64,000 nucleotides of DNA from Burkholderia ambifaria AMMD (GTDB lineage: Bacteria > Pseudomonadota > Gammaproteobacteria > Burkholderiales > Burkholderiaceae): contig NC_008390.1 in NCBI RefSeq assembly GCF_000203915.1, positions 1,984,001 through 2,048,000 of the forward strand. The letters are read 5' to 3'. Positions 7,708 through 16,881 of the stretch are shown here, in pieces. A program made the translations under genes and the position numbers. The notes beneath the pieces are model-generated. The model was not told the DNA's origin, ran no database searches, and saw nothing but the letters and a program-made list of their open reading frames with translations. Within the stretch, counting starts at the first letter, position 1. Every line of letters starts with the position of its first letter.

Positions 7708-9528
7708 ATGCCTTTGCCTACCCCCCCCAGCAAGCTCGGCAGCCTGCTGCCGCCCGACGAATACAAGGCGAAAGCGCGGCCCGCGAAAGCCGCGAAGAAA
7801 TCCGCCGAAGGGGACGCATCCACAGCCGGTGACTACGGTCCGGCCAGCGTGGCCCAACCGATGACCGAAGCCGCGAACACGACCGCACCGCTGCGCGCCG
7901 TCGCGTCGTCGGAGCACGACACCGCAAGCACGCCCGCACGCGGCCGCAAGTCCCGGCAGACGGCCGCGTTGCTGCAGCCGATGCCGGCGCCGGCCGTACC
8001 GGCGGCACCCGCGGCCCCCGCCGCGCCGGTCGTTGCACGCAACGACAAGCCGGCCGCCGGCAAACCGTCCGCGGCGCCCGCGCGCGATACCGGCGCCGGG
8101 ACGAAGTCGCGCAGCCGCAAGCCGGCCGAAGCCGAACTGCAGAAGCTGTTCGTGCTCGACACCAACGTGCTGATGCACGACCCGAGCAGCCTCTTCCGCT
8201 TCGAGGAACACGACGTCTATCTGCCGATGATGACGCTCGAGGAACTCGACAATCACAAGAAGGGGATGTCCGAAGTCGCGCGCAACGCGCGCCAGGTGAG
8301 CCGCACGCTCGACTCGCTGGTCGCCGACGGCGGCCCGATCTCGGCCGGCATTCCGCTGTCGCGCCTCGGCAGCCGCGAGGCGCTCGGCCGCCTCTACTTC
8401 CAGACGAAGCTCGCGGACATCGCGCCGATCGAAGGCCTGCCCGAAGGCAAGGCCGACAACCAGATCCTCGGCGTCGTGCGCGCGCTGCAGCGCGACCGGC
8501 CGGACCGCCAGGTCGTGCTGGTGTCGAAAGACATCAACATGCGGATCAAGGCGCACGCGCTCGGCCTGCCCGCTGAAGACTACTTCAACGACCAGGTACT
8601 CGAGGACAAGGATCTCCTCTACAACGGCGTGCGCGAGCTGCCGCAGGATTTCTGGACCAAGCATGCGAAGGGCATGGAGAGTTGGCAGGACACGAAGACG
8701 GGCACCACGTACTACCGCGTGACCGGCCCGCTCGTCGCGTCGATGCTCGTCAACGAGTTCGTCTATCTCGAGCCACAGAACGGCGAGCCGACGTTCCACG
8801 CGATCGTCCGCGAACTGAACGGCAAGACGGCGCTGCTGCAGACGCTGCGCGACTACAGCCACCACAAGAACAACGTGTGGGGCATCACCGCGCGCAACCG
8901 CGAGCAGAATTTCGCGCTGAACCTGCTGATGAACCCCGAGATCGACTTCGTCACGCTGCTTGGCCAGGCCGGCACCGGCAAGACGCTCGTCGCGCTCGCG
9001 GCCGGCCTCGCGCAGGTGCTCGACGACAAGCGCTACAACGAGATCATCGTGACGCGCGCGACCGTGCCCGTCGGCGAGGACATCGGTTTCCTGCCCGGCA
9101 CCGAGGAAGAGAAGATGCAGCCGTGGATGGGTGCATTCGACGACAACCTCGAGGTGCTGCAGAAAACCGACGACGCGGCCGGCGAATGGGGCCGTGCGGC
9201 GACGCAGGAGCTGATCCGTTCGCGCCTGAAGGTGAAGAGCATGAACTTCATGCGCGGCCGCACGTTCGTCGACAAGTACCTGATCATCGACGAAGCGCAG
9301 AACCTGACGCCGAAGCAGATGAAGACGCTCGTGACGCGCGCGGGCCCCGGCACGAAGATCGTGTGCCTCGGCAACATCGCGCAGATCGACACGCCTTACC
9401 TGACCGAAGGCAGCTCGGGCCTGACCTACGTCGTCGACCGCTTCAAGGGCTGGGGCCACAGCGGCCACGTGACGCTCGCGCGCGGCGAACGCTCGCGGCT
9501 CGCCGACTACGCGTCGGACATCCTGTAA
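7708..9528 (+). CDS. PIN domain-PhoH family ATPase
   Basis: This 606-residue protein fuses an N-terminal PIN nuclease-like domain to a C-terminal PhoH P-loop ATPase, the architecture of YlaK/PhoH2-type proteins thought to act on RNA. The first 145 residues are Ala/Pro-rich, low complexity and basic. The PIN domain starts at KLFVLDTNVLMHDPSSLF, the Walker A is LLGQAGTGKTLVA and the Walker B is YLIIDEAQNLTP. ATG at 7708 has GAGGGA as ribosome site; the open frame runs 31 codons further up but without a good start. It is monocistronic, ending at a 10-bp stem terminator. Confidence 0.9.
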   Translation: MPLPTPPSKLGSLLPPDEYKAKARPAKAAKKSAEGDASTAGDYGPASVAQPMTEAANTTAPLRAVASSEHDTASTPARGRKSRQTAALLQPMPAPAVPAAPAAPAAPVVARNDKPAAGKPSAAPARDTGAGTKSRSRKPAEAELQKLFVLDTNVLMHDPSSLFRFEEHDVYLPMMTLEELDNHKKGMSEVARNARQVSRTLDSLVADGGPISAGIPLSRLGSREALGRLYFQTKLADIAPIEGLPEGKADNQILGVVRALQRDRPDRQVVLVSKDINMRIKAHALGLPAEDYFNDQVLEDKDLLYNGVRELPQDFWTKHAKGMESWQDTKTGTTYYRVTGPLVASMLVNEFVYLEPQNGEPTFHAIVRELNGKTALLQTLRDYSHHKNNVWGITARNREQNFALNLLMNPEIDFVTLLGQAGTGKTLVALAAGLAQVLDDKRYNEIIVTRATVPVGEDIGFLPGTEEEKMQPWMGAFDDNLEVLQKTDDAAGEWGRAATQELIRSRLKVKSMNFMRGRTFVDKYLIIDEAQNLTPKQMKTLVTRAGPGTKIVCLGNIAQIDTPYLTEGSSGLTYVVDRFKGWGHSGHVTLARGERSRLADYASDIL

Positions 9529-9564
9529 CGCGCGACCGGCTCCTCGCCGGCCTTCGACGCCACG

Positions 9565-9593
9565 CGGCGCTCCGTTTCCGGAGCGCCGTTTTT
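9565..9593 (+). terminator. Terminator after PIN-PhoH gene
   Basis: CGGCGCTCCG and CGGAGCGCCG form a perfect 10-bp stem around a TTTC loop, followed by TTTTT. Confidence 0.92.
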
Positions 9594-9764
9594 ATTTTTG
9601 GGGTCGGAAACGTTGGTCATACTTCGTAACGCAGCGACGTCACTTACGCGCGAAACTTCAAGTAAATTCTCAGGAATGGTTGCCTAAGCCCCGCCGGAAC
9701 GTCTACCATCGGGTCTGTCTGTTGTCATACGATTGGCGAGCGCGCCGCGCTCGTCCGCCTTGCC

Positions 9765-10829
9765 ATGCTTCGAATCTGGGTTCCCGTCGCCGTCGTTTCA
9801 CTGCTCGCGGCCTGCTCCAGCGTGCCGCCGCAGTCGGCATCGCGCACCTCCGGCATGAAGATCACGACCCCGCGCGCGTTCCCGCCGCCCGCCAATTTCC
9901 CGAAATTCGTCGATCACAGCGTCGGCCAGGAAGAAATCTCGATCCAGGCGATGAGCCTCGTCGGCGTGCCGTATCGCTGGGGCGGCAACACGCCCACGAG
10001 CGGCTTCGACTGCAGCGGGCTCGTGCGCTACGTGATCGGCCGCGCGGCCGACGTGAACCTGCCGCGCACGACCGCCGACATGAGCAGCCGCGGCGTGTCG
10101 ATCGACCCCGAAGAGGTAGCGCCGGGCGACCTGATCTTCTTCAATACGACCGGACGCCCGCACTCGCACGTCGGCATCTATGTCGGCAAGCTGCGCTTCG
10201 TCAATGCGCCGTCGACCGGCGGCACCGTGCGGCTCGATTATTTGACGAACCCGTACTGGGCCAAGCGCTTCGACGGCATTCGCCGTGTCGCGCCGCCGCG
10301 CGGCACACCGGCACCGTTCGATACGCCGACCTACGAGGCCCGGCGCGACGCGCCGCCGGCCGCACCAGCCGCTGTCGTGACCGCCGCCGCGCCACGGCAG
10401 CCCGCCTATGCCGCTGCGCAAGCCAGCGCGGCCCCAGCTCCCGCTCCGGTCGCGCCAGCCCCGGCGGTCGTATCGACCGCTGCGGTGGCGCCGGCAGCCG
10501 CGCCTGCCGCCGATCCGTACGAACCGCCGCCGTCGCGCATGCAGGCCGCCCGGCAGCAGGCAAGCTCCACGAACGGCGACATGATCGCCCCGACCGCGAA
10601 TGCAGCGCCTGCCGGCCCGGCAGAGGTCGGCACGCAGATTCCGACGACGGCGCTGACCGCCGCCCAGGCGGCCGCGTTCGACGACGAACCGCCGCCCGCC
10701 GCCGCGCCGTCGCCGCGCGCCATCGAGCCCGCGCAGGTGTGGCGTGCGTCGACGCAATCCGCGCCCGTCAGCGCGCGCACCGGCACCGCGGACGATCCGA
10801 TCGCCCGCTTCGCGAACGGCAGTTACTGA
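9765..10829 (+). CDS. NlpC/P60 family lipoprotein, predicted peptidoglycan endopeptidase
   Basis: This 354-residue protein has a lipoprotein signal peptide ending in the lipobox LLAAC (Cys17), then an NlpC/P60 domain at about residues 55-165. The catalytic cysteine is in SGFDCSGLVRYV and the histidine in RPHSHVGIYVG. Such enzymes cut the D-Glu-mDAP or related stem peptide bonds in the periplasm. Residues 185-354 form a long Ala/Pro-rich low-complexity tail, probably disordered and spanning towards the wall. Its terminator is shared with the convergent pit gene. Confidence 0.9.
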   Translation: MLRIWVPVAVVSLLAACSSVPPQSASRTSGMKITTPRAFPPPANFPKFVDHSVGQEEISIQAMSLVGVPYRWGGNTPTSGFDCSGLVRYVIGRAADVNLPRTTADMSSRGVSIDPEEVAPGDLIFFNTTGRPHSHVGIYVGKLRFVNAPSTGGTVRLDYLTNPYWAKRFDGIRRVAPPRGTPAPFDTPTYEARRDAPPAAPAAVVTAAAPRQPAYAAAQASAAPAPAPVAPAPAVVSTAAVAPAAAPAADPYEPPPSRMQAARQQASSTNGDMIAPTANAAPAGPAEVGTQIPTTALTAAQAAAFDDEPPPAAAPSPRAIEPAQVWRASTQSAPVSARTGTADDPIARFANGSY

Positions 10830-10889
10830 CGCGGTTCATCGTCGACGGCAACCGCGTCGTTCGCCGCACTTTTCCCGACCACCAAAGAA

Positions 10890-10924
10890 AATGCGCCGCA
10901 ACCTTTCGGTTGGCGGCGCATTTC
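10890..10924. terminator. Bidirectional terminator between NlpC/P60 gene and pit
   Basis: AAATGCGCCGC pairs with GCGGCGCATTT; inside it AACC/GGTT close a TTTC loop with one bulged G. The flanking A and T tracts suit both convergent genes. Confidence 0.85.
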
Positions 10925-10947
10925 GTGTCGAGGCGACAGCGTCGGAA

Positions 10948-11958
10948 TCAGAAGATCTGGTGCCCGACCCACCATCCGCCGGCCGCGATCAGCGCGGATG
11001 CCGGAATCGTCAGCACCCATGCCCACACGATGTTGCCGGCAACGCCCCAGCGCACGGCCGACAGCTTCTGCGTCGCGCCGACACCGACGATCGCACCGGT
11101 GATCGTGTGCGTGGTCGACACCGGAATACCGAGGAACGACGCGATGAACAGCGTGATCGCCCCGCCGCTTTCGGCACAGAAACCGCCGACCGGCTTGAGC
11201 TTCGTGATCTTCTGGCCCATCGTACGCACGATGCGCCAGCCGCCGAACAGCGTGCCGAGGCCCATCGACAGGTAGCACGCGCCGATCACCCACGCAGGCG
11301 GCGCATCGGCCGTCGCCGACGCATAGCCCGACGCGATCAGCAGCATCCAGATGATACCGATCGTCTTTTGCGCGTCGTTGCCGCCGTGACCCAGGCTGTA
11401 CAGGCCGGCCGACAGCAGCTGGAACCGCCGGAAGCGCCGGTCGACCTTGCTTGGCGCGGTGCGGAAATACAGCCACGACACGCCGAGCATGAACAGCGAA
11501 CCGAGGATGAAGCCGAGCAGCGGCGAAATGAAGATGAACGCGACGGTCTTCATCAGGCCGTCGATGTTCAGCGCGCTCCAGCCCGACTTCGCGAGCGCCG
11601 AGCCGACGAGGCCGCCGATCAGCGCGTGCGACGAACTCGACGGGATCCCGTAGTACCACGTGATCACGTTCCAGCCGATCGCGCCGATCAGCGCGCCGAA
11701 CACGACGTAGTGGTCAACGATCTCCGGATCGATCGTGCCTTTGCCGACCGTCTGCGCCACCTTCAGGTGGAAGATGAAATACGCGATGACGTTGAACGCG
11801 GCCGCGAACACGACGGCCTGCTGGGGCTTCAGCACCCCGGTGGACACCACGGTGGCGATCGAGTTCGCCGCATCGTGGAAGCCGTTCATGAAGTCGAATA
11901 CGAGCGCGACGAGCACCAGCGTCGCGACCATCCATAGGGCAAGTTGTATCGAATGCAT
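10948..11958 (-). CDS. pit: Low-affinity inorganic phosphate transporter, PiT family
   Basis: This 336-residue integral membrane protein has the duplicated PiT signature: DFMNGFHDAANSIATVV near the N-terminus and LGHGGNDAQKTIGI in the second half, each in a helical hairpin. PiT transporters import metal-phosphate complexes using the proton gradient. It sits 10 bases downstream of a DUF47 gene on the same strand, the standard pairing in which the PhoU-like partner influences Pit activity. Length and motif spacing fit the short bacterial PiT subfamily. Confidence 0.93.
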   Translation of the reverse strand: MHSIQLALWMVATLVLVALVFDFMNGFHDAANSIATVVSTGVLKPQQAVVFAAAFNVIAYFIFHLKVAQTVGKGTIDPEIVDHYVVFGALIGAIGWNVITWYYGIPSSSSHALIGGLVGSALAKSGWSALNIDGLMKTVAFIFISPLLGFILGSLFMLGVSWLYFRTAPSKVDRRFRRFQLLSAGLYSLGHGGNDAQKTIGIIWMLLIASGYASATADAPPAWVIGACYLSMGLGTLFGGWRIVRTMGQKITKLKPVGGFCAESGGAITLFIASFLGIPVSTTHTITGAIVGVGATQKLSAVRWGVAGNIVWAWVLTIPASALIAAGGWWVGHQIF

Positions 11959-11968
11959 CGTGGTCCGC

Positions 11969-12595
11969 TCAGGCGTTTTCCAGCACGATGCCTTCGATGA
12001 TGTTCGCGACGTCTTCGCACTTGTCGGTGATCTCCTCGAGCAGCTCGTAGATCGCCTTCAGCTTGATGAGCGTCTTCACGTCGTCTTCCTCGCGGAACAG
12101 CTTCGACATCGCCGAGCGCAGCACGCGATCGGCCTCCGACTCCCAGCGGTCGATCTCTTCGCATTGCTTGAGGATCTGCGCCGACTGCTTCATGTCGGAC
12201 AGCATGCCGACGGCCTGCTGCACGTGCTGGGCCGACTGGGTGACGATGTGCGCGAGCTGGCTCGCCTCGGAGGTGACGGAGCGCACGTCGTACAGCGACA
12301 CGGCCGTCGCGACGTCTTCCATCAGGTCGAGGATGTCGTCCATCGTCGTGATCAGCTTGTGGATCTCGTCGCGATCGAGCGGCGTGATGAAGGTCTTGTG
12401 CAGCAGATCGATCGCTTCGTGCGTCAGCTTGTCAGCGGCCTTCTCGGCAATTTGCACGTTTTGCTTGTGAATCTCGGCGTCGGCGAGATTGTCGATCAGC
12501 AGTTCGAGCTCGCGGCCACCGGAAACGATGTGCTTCGCGTGCGCGTTGAAGAGTTCAAAGAACTTGCCCTCGGTGGGCATGAATCGACCGAACAT
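11969..12595 (-). CDS. DUF47/PhoU-like Pit accessory protein
   Basis: This 208-residue, largely helical protein begins MFGRFMPTEGKFFELFNAHA, the typical start of the DUF47 (YkaA/Pit accessory) family that folds like PhoU. It is the first gene of a two-gene operon with pit. The function is presumed to be control or assembly of the Pit transporter. It has no signal peptide or membrane segment, so it acts in the cytoplasm or at the inner face of the membrane. Confidence 0.9.
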   Translation of the reverse strand: MFGRFMPTEGKFFELFNAHAKHIVSGGRELELLIDNLADAEIHKQNVQIAEKAADKLTHEAIDLLHKTFITPLDRDEIHKLITTMDDILDLMEDVATAVSLYDVRSVTSEASQLAHIVTQSAQHVQQAVGMLSDMKQSAQILKQCEEIDRWESEADRVLRSAMSKLFREEDDVKTLIKLKAIYELLEEITDKCEDVANIIEGIVLENA

Positions 12596-12733
12596 GGGAT
12601 TCCTGAGAGATTGTCAAACTACTGTCACGAAAACGGGCGACATTGTACCGTTTCCGGTCGGGCCGCGCCGCGCGCATATGCGCACGGCGGGATTGGATAC
12701 AACGTTTGGCGATTTAGGGCTTTACATCCGGCG

Positions 12734-14116
12734 TCACTCGCCGTAGAAGGTCTGCGCCCCTGCAAAGTTGTCGAACTTCGTGAATTGCCCCAGGAACGTG
12801 AGCCGAACGGGGCCGATCGGACCGTTACGCTGCTTGCCGATGATGATTTCGGCCGTGCCCTTGTCGGGGCTGTCCGGGTTGTAGACTTCATCGCGATAAA
12901 TGAACAGGATCACGTCCGCATCCTGTTCGATTGCGCCTGATTCGCGCAAATCGGACATCACCGGACGCTTGTTCGGACGCTGTTCGAGGCCGCGGTTCAG
13001 CTGCGACAGTGCGATCACCGGCACGTCCAGCTCCTTTGCCAGACTCTTCAGCGATCGCGAGATTTCCGAGATTTCGGTCGCGCGGTTCTCGCCCTGCGAC
13101 GAACCCGACATCAGCTGCAGGTAGTCGACGATGATCAGGCCGAGCTTGCCGCATTGCCGTGAGAGACGCCGCGCGCGCGAGCGCAATTCCATCGGGTTCA
13201 GACCGCCCGTCTCGTCGATGAAGAGCTGTGCCTCGCTCATCTTCTGCACCGCGTGCGTCAGTTTCGGCCAATCTTCGTCGGTCAGGCGGCCGGTACGCAT
13301 CCGGTGCTGGTCGAGCCGGCCGATCGAGCCGAGCATACGCATCACGAGCTGGGTGCCCGGCATTTCCATCGAGAACACCGCGACGGGCAATCCGTACTCG
13401 ACGGCGACGTATTCGCCGATGTTCATCGAAAAGGCCGTTTTGCCCATTGACGGTCTTCCGGCCACGATGATCAACTCACCGCCGTGCATCCCGGACGTCA
13501 TCCGGTCGAGGTCGACGAAACCCGTCGGCGTGCCCGTGACGTCGCTCGGATTCGCGGTGTGGTACAGCGTGTCGATACGCTCGACGACCTGCGTGAGCAG
13601 CGGGCCGATCTCGAGGAAGCCCTGGTTGCCGCGCGCGCCTTCTTCCGCGATCGAGAACACCTTCGATTCGGCTTCGTCGAGCAGCTGGCGGACTTCCTTG
13701 CCCTGCGGATTGAACGCGTCGGCCGAGATTTCGTCGGCGACCGACACGAGCCGGCGCAGCACCGCACGGTCACGCACGATTTCCGCATAGCGGCGGATGT
13801 TGGCCGCACTTGGCGTGTTCTGCGCGAGTGCGTTCAGGTACGCGAGGCCGCCGACGTCGTCGGCCTTGCCGGACGTGGTCAGCGCTTCGTACACGGTCAC
13901 CACGTCGGCCGGGCGCGTCGACGCGATCAGCCGGCCGATGTGCTCGTAGATGATCCGGTGGTCGTAGCGATAGAAGTCGCCCTGCGACAGGAAGTCGGCT
14001 ATCCGGTCCCATGCCGCGTTGTCGAGCAACAGGCCGCCGAGCACCGACTGCTCGGCTTCGACCGAGTGCGGCGGGACTTTCAGCGATTCGATTTGAGGAT
14101 CTTGCGGCGCGTTCAT
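12734..14116 (-). CDS. dnaB: Replicative DNA helicase DnaB
   Basis: This 460-residue hexameric 5'-3' helicase unwinds the chromosome at the replication fork. The N-terminal primase-binding domain begins PPHSVEAEQSVLGGLLLDNAAW; the RecA-like domain carries Walker A IIVAGRPSMGKTAF and Walker B LGLIIVDYLQLM, with DNA-binding loop residues near SQLNRGLEQRPNKRPVMSDL. The length is standard and no intein is present. It is downstream of rpsF-priB-rpsR-rplI but separated from rplI by a terminator, so it probably has its own promoter as well. Confidence 0.97.
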   Translation of the reverse strand: MNAPQDPQIESLKVPPHSVEAEQSVLGGLLLDNAAWDRIADFLSQGDFYRYDHRIIYEHIGRLIASTRPADVVTVYEALTTSGKADDVGGLAYLNALAQNTPSAANIRRYAEIVRDRAVLRRLVSVADEISADAFNPQGKEVRQLLDEAESKVFSIAEEGARGNQGFLEIGPLLTQVVERIDTLYHTANPSDVTGTPTGFVDLDRMTSGMHGGELIIVAGRPSMGKTAFSMNIGEYVAVEYGLPVAVFSMEMPGTQLVMRMLGSIGRLDQHRMRTGRLTDEDWPKLTHAVQKMSEAQLFIDETGGLNPMELRSRARRLSRQCGKLGLIIVDYLQLMSGSSQGENRATEISEISRSLKSLAKELDVPVIALSQLNRGLEQRPNKRPVMSDLRESGAIEQDADVILFIYRDEVYNPDSPDKGTAEIIIGKQRNGPIGPVRLTFLGQFTKFDNFAGAQTFYGE

Positions 14117-14179
14117 GGGTTGGGATTATCGCGAATAACCTACGACGTTGCTAGAGACGGGCCCCGACGAACAGGCAAT

Positions 14180-14214
14180 AAAAAAGGCAGGCCCCGGTTG
14201 CCCGGGCGCCTGCC
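14180..14214 (-). terminator. Terminator after rplI
   Basis: Read on the minus strand, GGCAGGC pairs with GCCTGCC with an inner CCCGG/CCGGG helix, followed by six T. It lies between rplI and dnaB and may partly uncouple them. Confidence 0.88.
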
Positions 14215-14259
14215 CTTGTCCGGACAGCGGAAGCCGCCCGGGAAGCTTGCGTACGACGC

Positions 14260-14712
14260 TTACGCGTGGTCGCCGATCACGTTGATCGTGACGTCGACGA
14301 CGACGTCCGTATGCAGCGCGACCTGAACCGTGTGCTCGCCGATCATCTTCAGCGGGCCTTCCGGCATGCGAACTTGCAGCTTCTCGACTTCGTAGCCTGC
14401 CTTCTTCAGCAGTTCCGCGATGTCGCCGTTCGTGACCGAGCCGAACAGACGGCCGTCGACGCCCGACTTCTGCGTGATTTCGAACGACTGGCCGTTCAGC
14501 TTCTCGCCGACTGCCTGCGATGCTGCCAGCTTCTCGGCGGCGACCTTTTCGAGTTCAGCGCGGCGAACTTCGAATTCGGCGATCGCTTCCTTCGTTGCAC
14601 GGCGAGCCTTGCGGTTCGGGATCAGGAAGTTGCGAGCGTAACCGTCCTTGACCTTGACGATGTCGCCGAGGTTACCCAGATTGGCGACTTTTTCCAACAG
14701 AATGATTTGCAT
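14260..14712 (-). CDS. rplI: 50S ribosomal protein L9
   Basis: This 150-residue protein has the L9 N-terminal signature [34 protein letters not shown] residues, the long connecting helix at about residues 41-75, and the C-terminal rRNA-binding domain. It binds domain V of 23S rRNA at the base of the L1 stalk. It is the last gene of the rpsF operon before a terminator. Confidence 0.97.
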   Translation of the reverse strand: MQIILLEKVANLGNLGDIVKVKDGYARNFLIPNRKARRATKEAIAEFEVRRAELEKVAAEKLAASQAVGEKLNGQSFEITQKSGVDGRLFGSVTNGDIAELLKKAGYEVEKLQVRMPEGPLKMIGEHTVQVALHTDVVVDVTINVIGDHA

Positions 14713-14739
14713 TCGAATTCTCCTTATTGCGTCGCCTGA

Positions 14740-15015
14740 TTACGCCTTGTGCTGATCGGTGTACGGCAGCAGCGCGAGGAAACGCGCACGCTTGATGGCC
14801 GTATCCAGCTGACGCTGATAGTGCGCCTTCGTACCCGTCAGACGAGCCGGCGTGATCTTGCCGTTTTCGCCGATGAAGTCCTTCAGCGTTTCCGTGTCCT
14901 TGTAGTCGATCTGGTCGACGCCGGCTGCCGTGAAACGGCAGAACTTCTTGCGCTTGAAGAGCGGGTTTTGTTGCTGACGACGCTTGTCGAATTTCTTACC
15001 AGTCGGGCGGGGCAT
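14740..15015 (-). CDS. rpsR: 30S ribosomal protein S18
   Basis: This 91-residue basic protein has the S18 core ([16 protein letters not shown], then [20 protein letters not shown]). It binds S6 on the 30S platform. The open frame extends further upstream, but ATG at 15013-15015 gives the family's usual N-terminus, [13 protein letters not shown]. It starts four bases after the priB stop. Confidence 0.97.
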   Translation of the reverse strand: MPRPTGKKFDKRRQQQNPLFKRKKFCRFTAAGVDQIDYKDTETLKDFIGENGKITPARLTGTKAHYQRQLDTAIKRARFLALLPYTDQHKA

Positions 15016-15019
15016 GATT

Positions 15020-15319
15020 TCAGTCCTTTCCAATGTCCTGCAATGCTGTGATGTGAAACACCAAGGTTCTCGCGTTGCGGCTTTTCTTTGCCAGGAAGCC
15101 CGTGAACAGCGTTTCGACGCCCATTTCACGACTTTCCAGCCTGCCGCTCGCCTCACCGGCCGCCACCGCCTCGATCGTCATTTCGACCTGACGGGGAATG
15201 CCTGCTTCGACGACTTCCGTGCGGTGGTGCAACGTGGCGCTTGCGATCGGAACACCTGCCGGCGTATATCGCACCGGTGCGCGTTCGACGACGCTCGCCG
15301 TCAATTGCAACCTGTTCAC
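15020..15319 (-). CDS. priB: Primosomal replication protein N (PriB)
   Basis: This 99-residue OB-fold single-stranded DNA-binding protein acts in replication restart with PriA. It begins [20 protein letters not shown] and keeps the SSB-like beta-barrel pattern. Its place between rpsF and rpsR is the conserved betaproteobacterial and gammaproteobacterial arrangement and settles the name. Confidence 0.93.
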   Translation of the reverse strand: MNRLQLTASVVERAPVRYTPAGVPIASATLHHRTEVVEAGIPRQVEMTIEAVAAGEASGRLESREMGVETLFTGFLAKKSRNARTLVFHITALQDIGKD

Positions 15320-15359
15320 GTGAGTAGCGCGCTCCTTGATGGCTTAATGAATGACGAAC

Positions 15360-15734
15360 TTAAGCCTGCGCTTCGGTCGGCTGAGCAGCAGCCGCCTTCT
15401 TGGCTTCTTCGCGCTGAACTTCCTTCATCATCGGCGACGGGCCGGTCTCGGCCTTCTTCATCTTGACGATGAGGTGGCGCAGCACGGCGTCGTTGAACTT
15501 GAACGCGTGTTCGAGTTCGTCGAGCGTCGTCTGGTCGCACTCGATGTTCATGCAGACGTAGTGAGCCTTCGCGAGTTTCTCGATCATGTAGGCCAGTTGG
15601 CGACGGCCCCAGTCTTCGACACGGTGGATCTGGCCGCCGTGCGTCGTGATCGTGGTCTTGTAACGCTCGATCATCGCGGGCACTTGCTCGCTTTGATCGG
15701 GGTGCACGATGAATACGATTTCGTAATGACGCAT
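15360..15734 (-). CDS. rpsF: 30S ribosomal protein S6
   Basis: This 124-residue S6 begins [19 protein letters not shown] and has the RNA/S18-binding surface and an Ala/Lys-rich C-terminal tail. ATG at 15734 has AAGGAG nine bases upstream; nine extra codons of open frame before it are not used. It is the first gene of rpsF-priB-rpsR-rplI. Confidence 0.97.
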   Translation of the reverse strand: MRHYEIVFIVHPDQSEQVPAMIERYKTTITTHGGQIHRVEDWGRRQLAYMIEKLAKAHYVCMNIECDQTTLDELEHAFKFNDAVLRHLIVKMKKAETGPSPMMKEVQREEAKKAAAAQPTEAQA

Positions 15735-15756
15735 TACACACTCCTTGTGGATTGAA

Positions 15757-15784
15757 GCCACCCGGGCGTCTGAACCGGTGTGGC
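15757..15784 (-). promoter_or_regulatory. Leader hairpin upstream of rpsF, candidate S6:S18 binding site
   Basis: On the minus strand GCCAC pairs with GTGGC and, after one bulged A, CCGG pairs with CCGG around a nine-base loop, ending 22 bases before the rpsF start. An rpsF leader hairpin containing CCG that binds the S6:S18 complex for autoregulation is known from many bacteria; assignment of this hairpin to that class is inference. Confidence 0.5.
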
Positions 15785-15975
15785 AAGTGAGAAGCCGAAG
15801 ATTCTAACCCGGATACAGGGCACATGCAACACCGATCGACGATTTCGGACCGGATTCGGCCATGTTTTCAAAGACTTGAACCCGCGCTGGCGGTCGAATG
15901 GCGGCTCGCGTGCCCCTCGGGAATCGGGGGCGGAGCATCACGCGCGGGTGACGGGGCCGGCGCCGCGGCCCGCCG

Positions 15976-16881
15976 TCACTCGCTGCGCGCCCCGCCAAGC
16001 CGCGCGTCGAGCGCCGTCCTGAAGGCGGCCAGCGCCGACGGCTCGGCGTCGGTCACGGCCCACCAGGTCATCCCGGCCGCGTCCCACCGGTCGAGCGCAA
16101 AGCCCTGCGACACGGTCGCGTACGGCCCCGCCTCTCCGCCGCCGCCCGCCGGCCGCACGTACACGTCGATCACGTGCTGCCGATATCGGTACACGAGCAC
16201 CGCGACGCGGCGCCGCCCGACGTAGTCGAGCCGGCCACCCACGAGCGGGAAGCCGCTCGCCGACAGGTCCTCGACCGGCGGCGCATAGTCGAGCCGGCCG
16301 TTGAACCACGGCTTGACCGTATGCCGGTCGGTCGAGATCACATCGATGTCGCGCGCCGACAGGCCGGCCCGCACGTGGCTCGCGACCAGCTCGTCGACCG
16401 TCTGGCCGGTTTCGGCGTGACGGGCGGACAGCGTCATCCCGGCCGCCGCGGCGAGCGCGACCACCAGCGCCACGCCCCAGCCGAGCCCGGGCACCGCCGT
16501 GACACGCGGCCCCGGGCCGGCAGAACCCGGGCGAGCCGATACGCCGCGTCCGGCCGGCCAGGAGAACCAGCGGCGCCCGCTTGAGCGAGGCCGAGGCCGA
16601 GGCCGCGGCGCCGCATCAGGCTCCGGCGCCGCCGCGGCCGGCCCGCGCTCGCGCGCGCCGCCTGGCGCCGGCAGCGCCGCGAGGAGGCTCGCCCGCAGCG
16701 CATCGGGCGCGCGGTGATAATCGGCCTGCCGCACGGCCCGCCCCAGCACGACGATCCGCTCGCGTTCGCGGCGGCACGCGTCGCACCCGTCGACATGCCG
16801 CTGGACGCGCAACGCATCGGGCGCCGACAGCTCGCGGTCGACGTCCGCGTCCAGCAAGGCTCGCGCTTCGTTACAGTCCAT
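15976..16881 (-). CDS. Transmembrane anti-sigma factor with zinc-finger domain
   Basis: This 301-residue protein starts MDCNEARALLDADVDRELS and has a zf-HC2-type zinc site (His near residue 30, then the CDACRRE pair), the ECF sigma-binding module. One hydrophobic stretch near residues 135-155 is the likely inner-membrane helix, followed by a periplasmic domain of about 140 residues that could sense a signal. The open frame runs 30 codons further up, but this start fits the family. It overlaps the upstream sigma gene by 11 bases. Confidence 0.85.
   Translation of the reverse strand: MDCNEARALLDADVDRELSAPDALRVQRHVDGCDACRRERERIVVLGRAVRQADYHRAPDALRASLLAALPAPGGARERGPAAAAPEPDAAPRPRPRPRSSGRRWFSWPAGRGVSARPGSAGPGPRVTAVPGLGWGVALVVALAAAAGMTLSARHAETGQTVDELVASHVRAGLSARDIDVISTDRHTVKPWFNGRLDYAPPVEDLSASGFPLVGGRLDYVGRRRVAVLVYRYRQHVIDVYVRPAGGGGEAGPYATVSQGFALDRWDAAGMTWWAVTDAEPSALAAFRTALDARLGGARSE

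Noticed and set aside
7075..9468. 797-residue minus-strand ORF opposite bcp and the PIN-PhoH gene
   Set aside because: Antisense to two clear genes, crosses a strong terminator, no domain.
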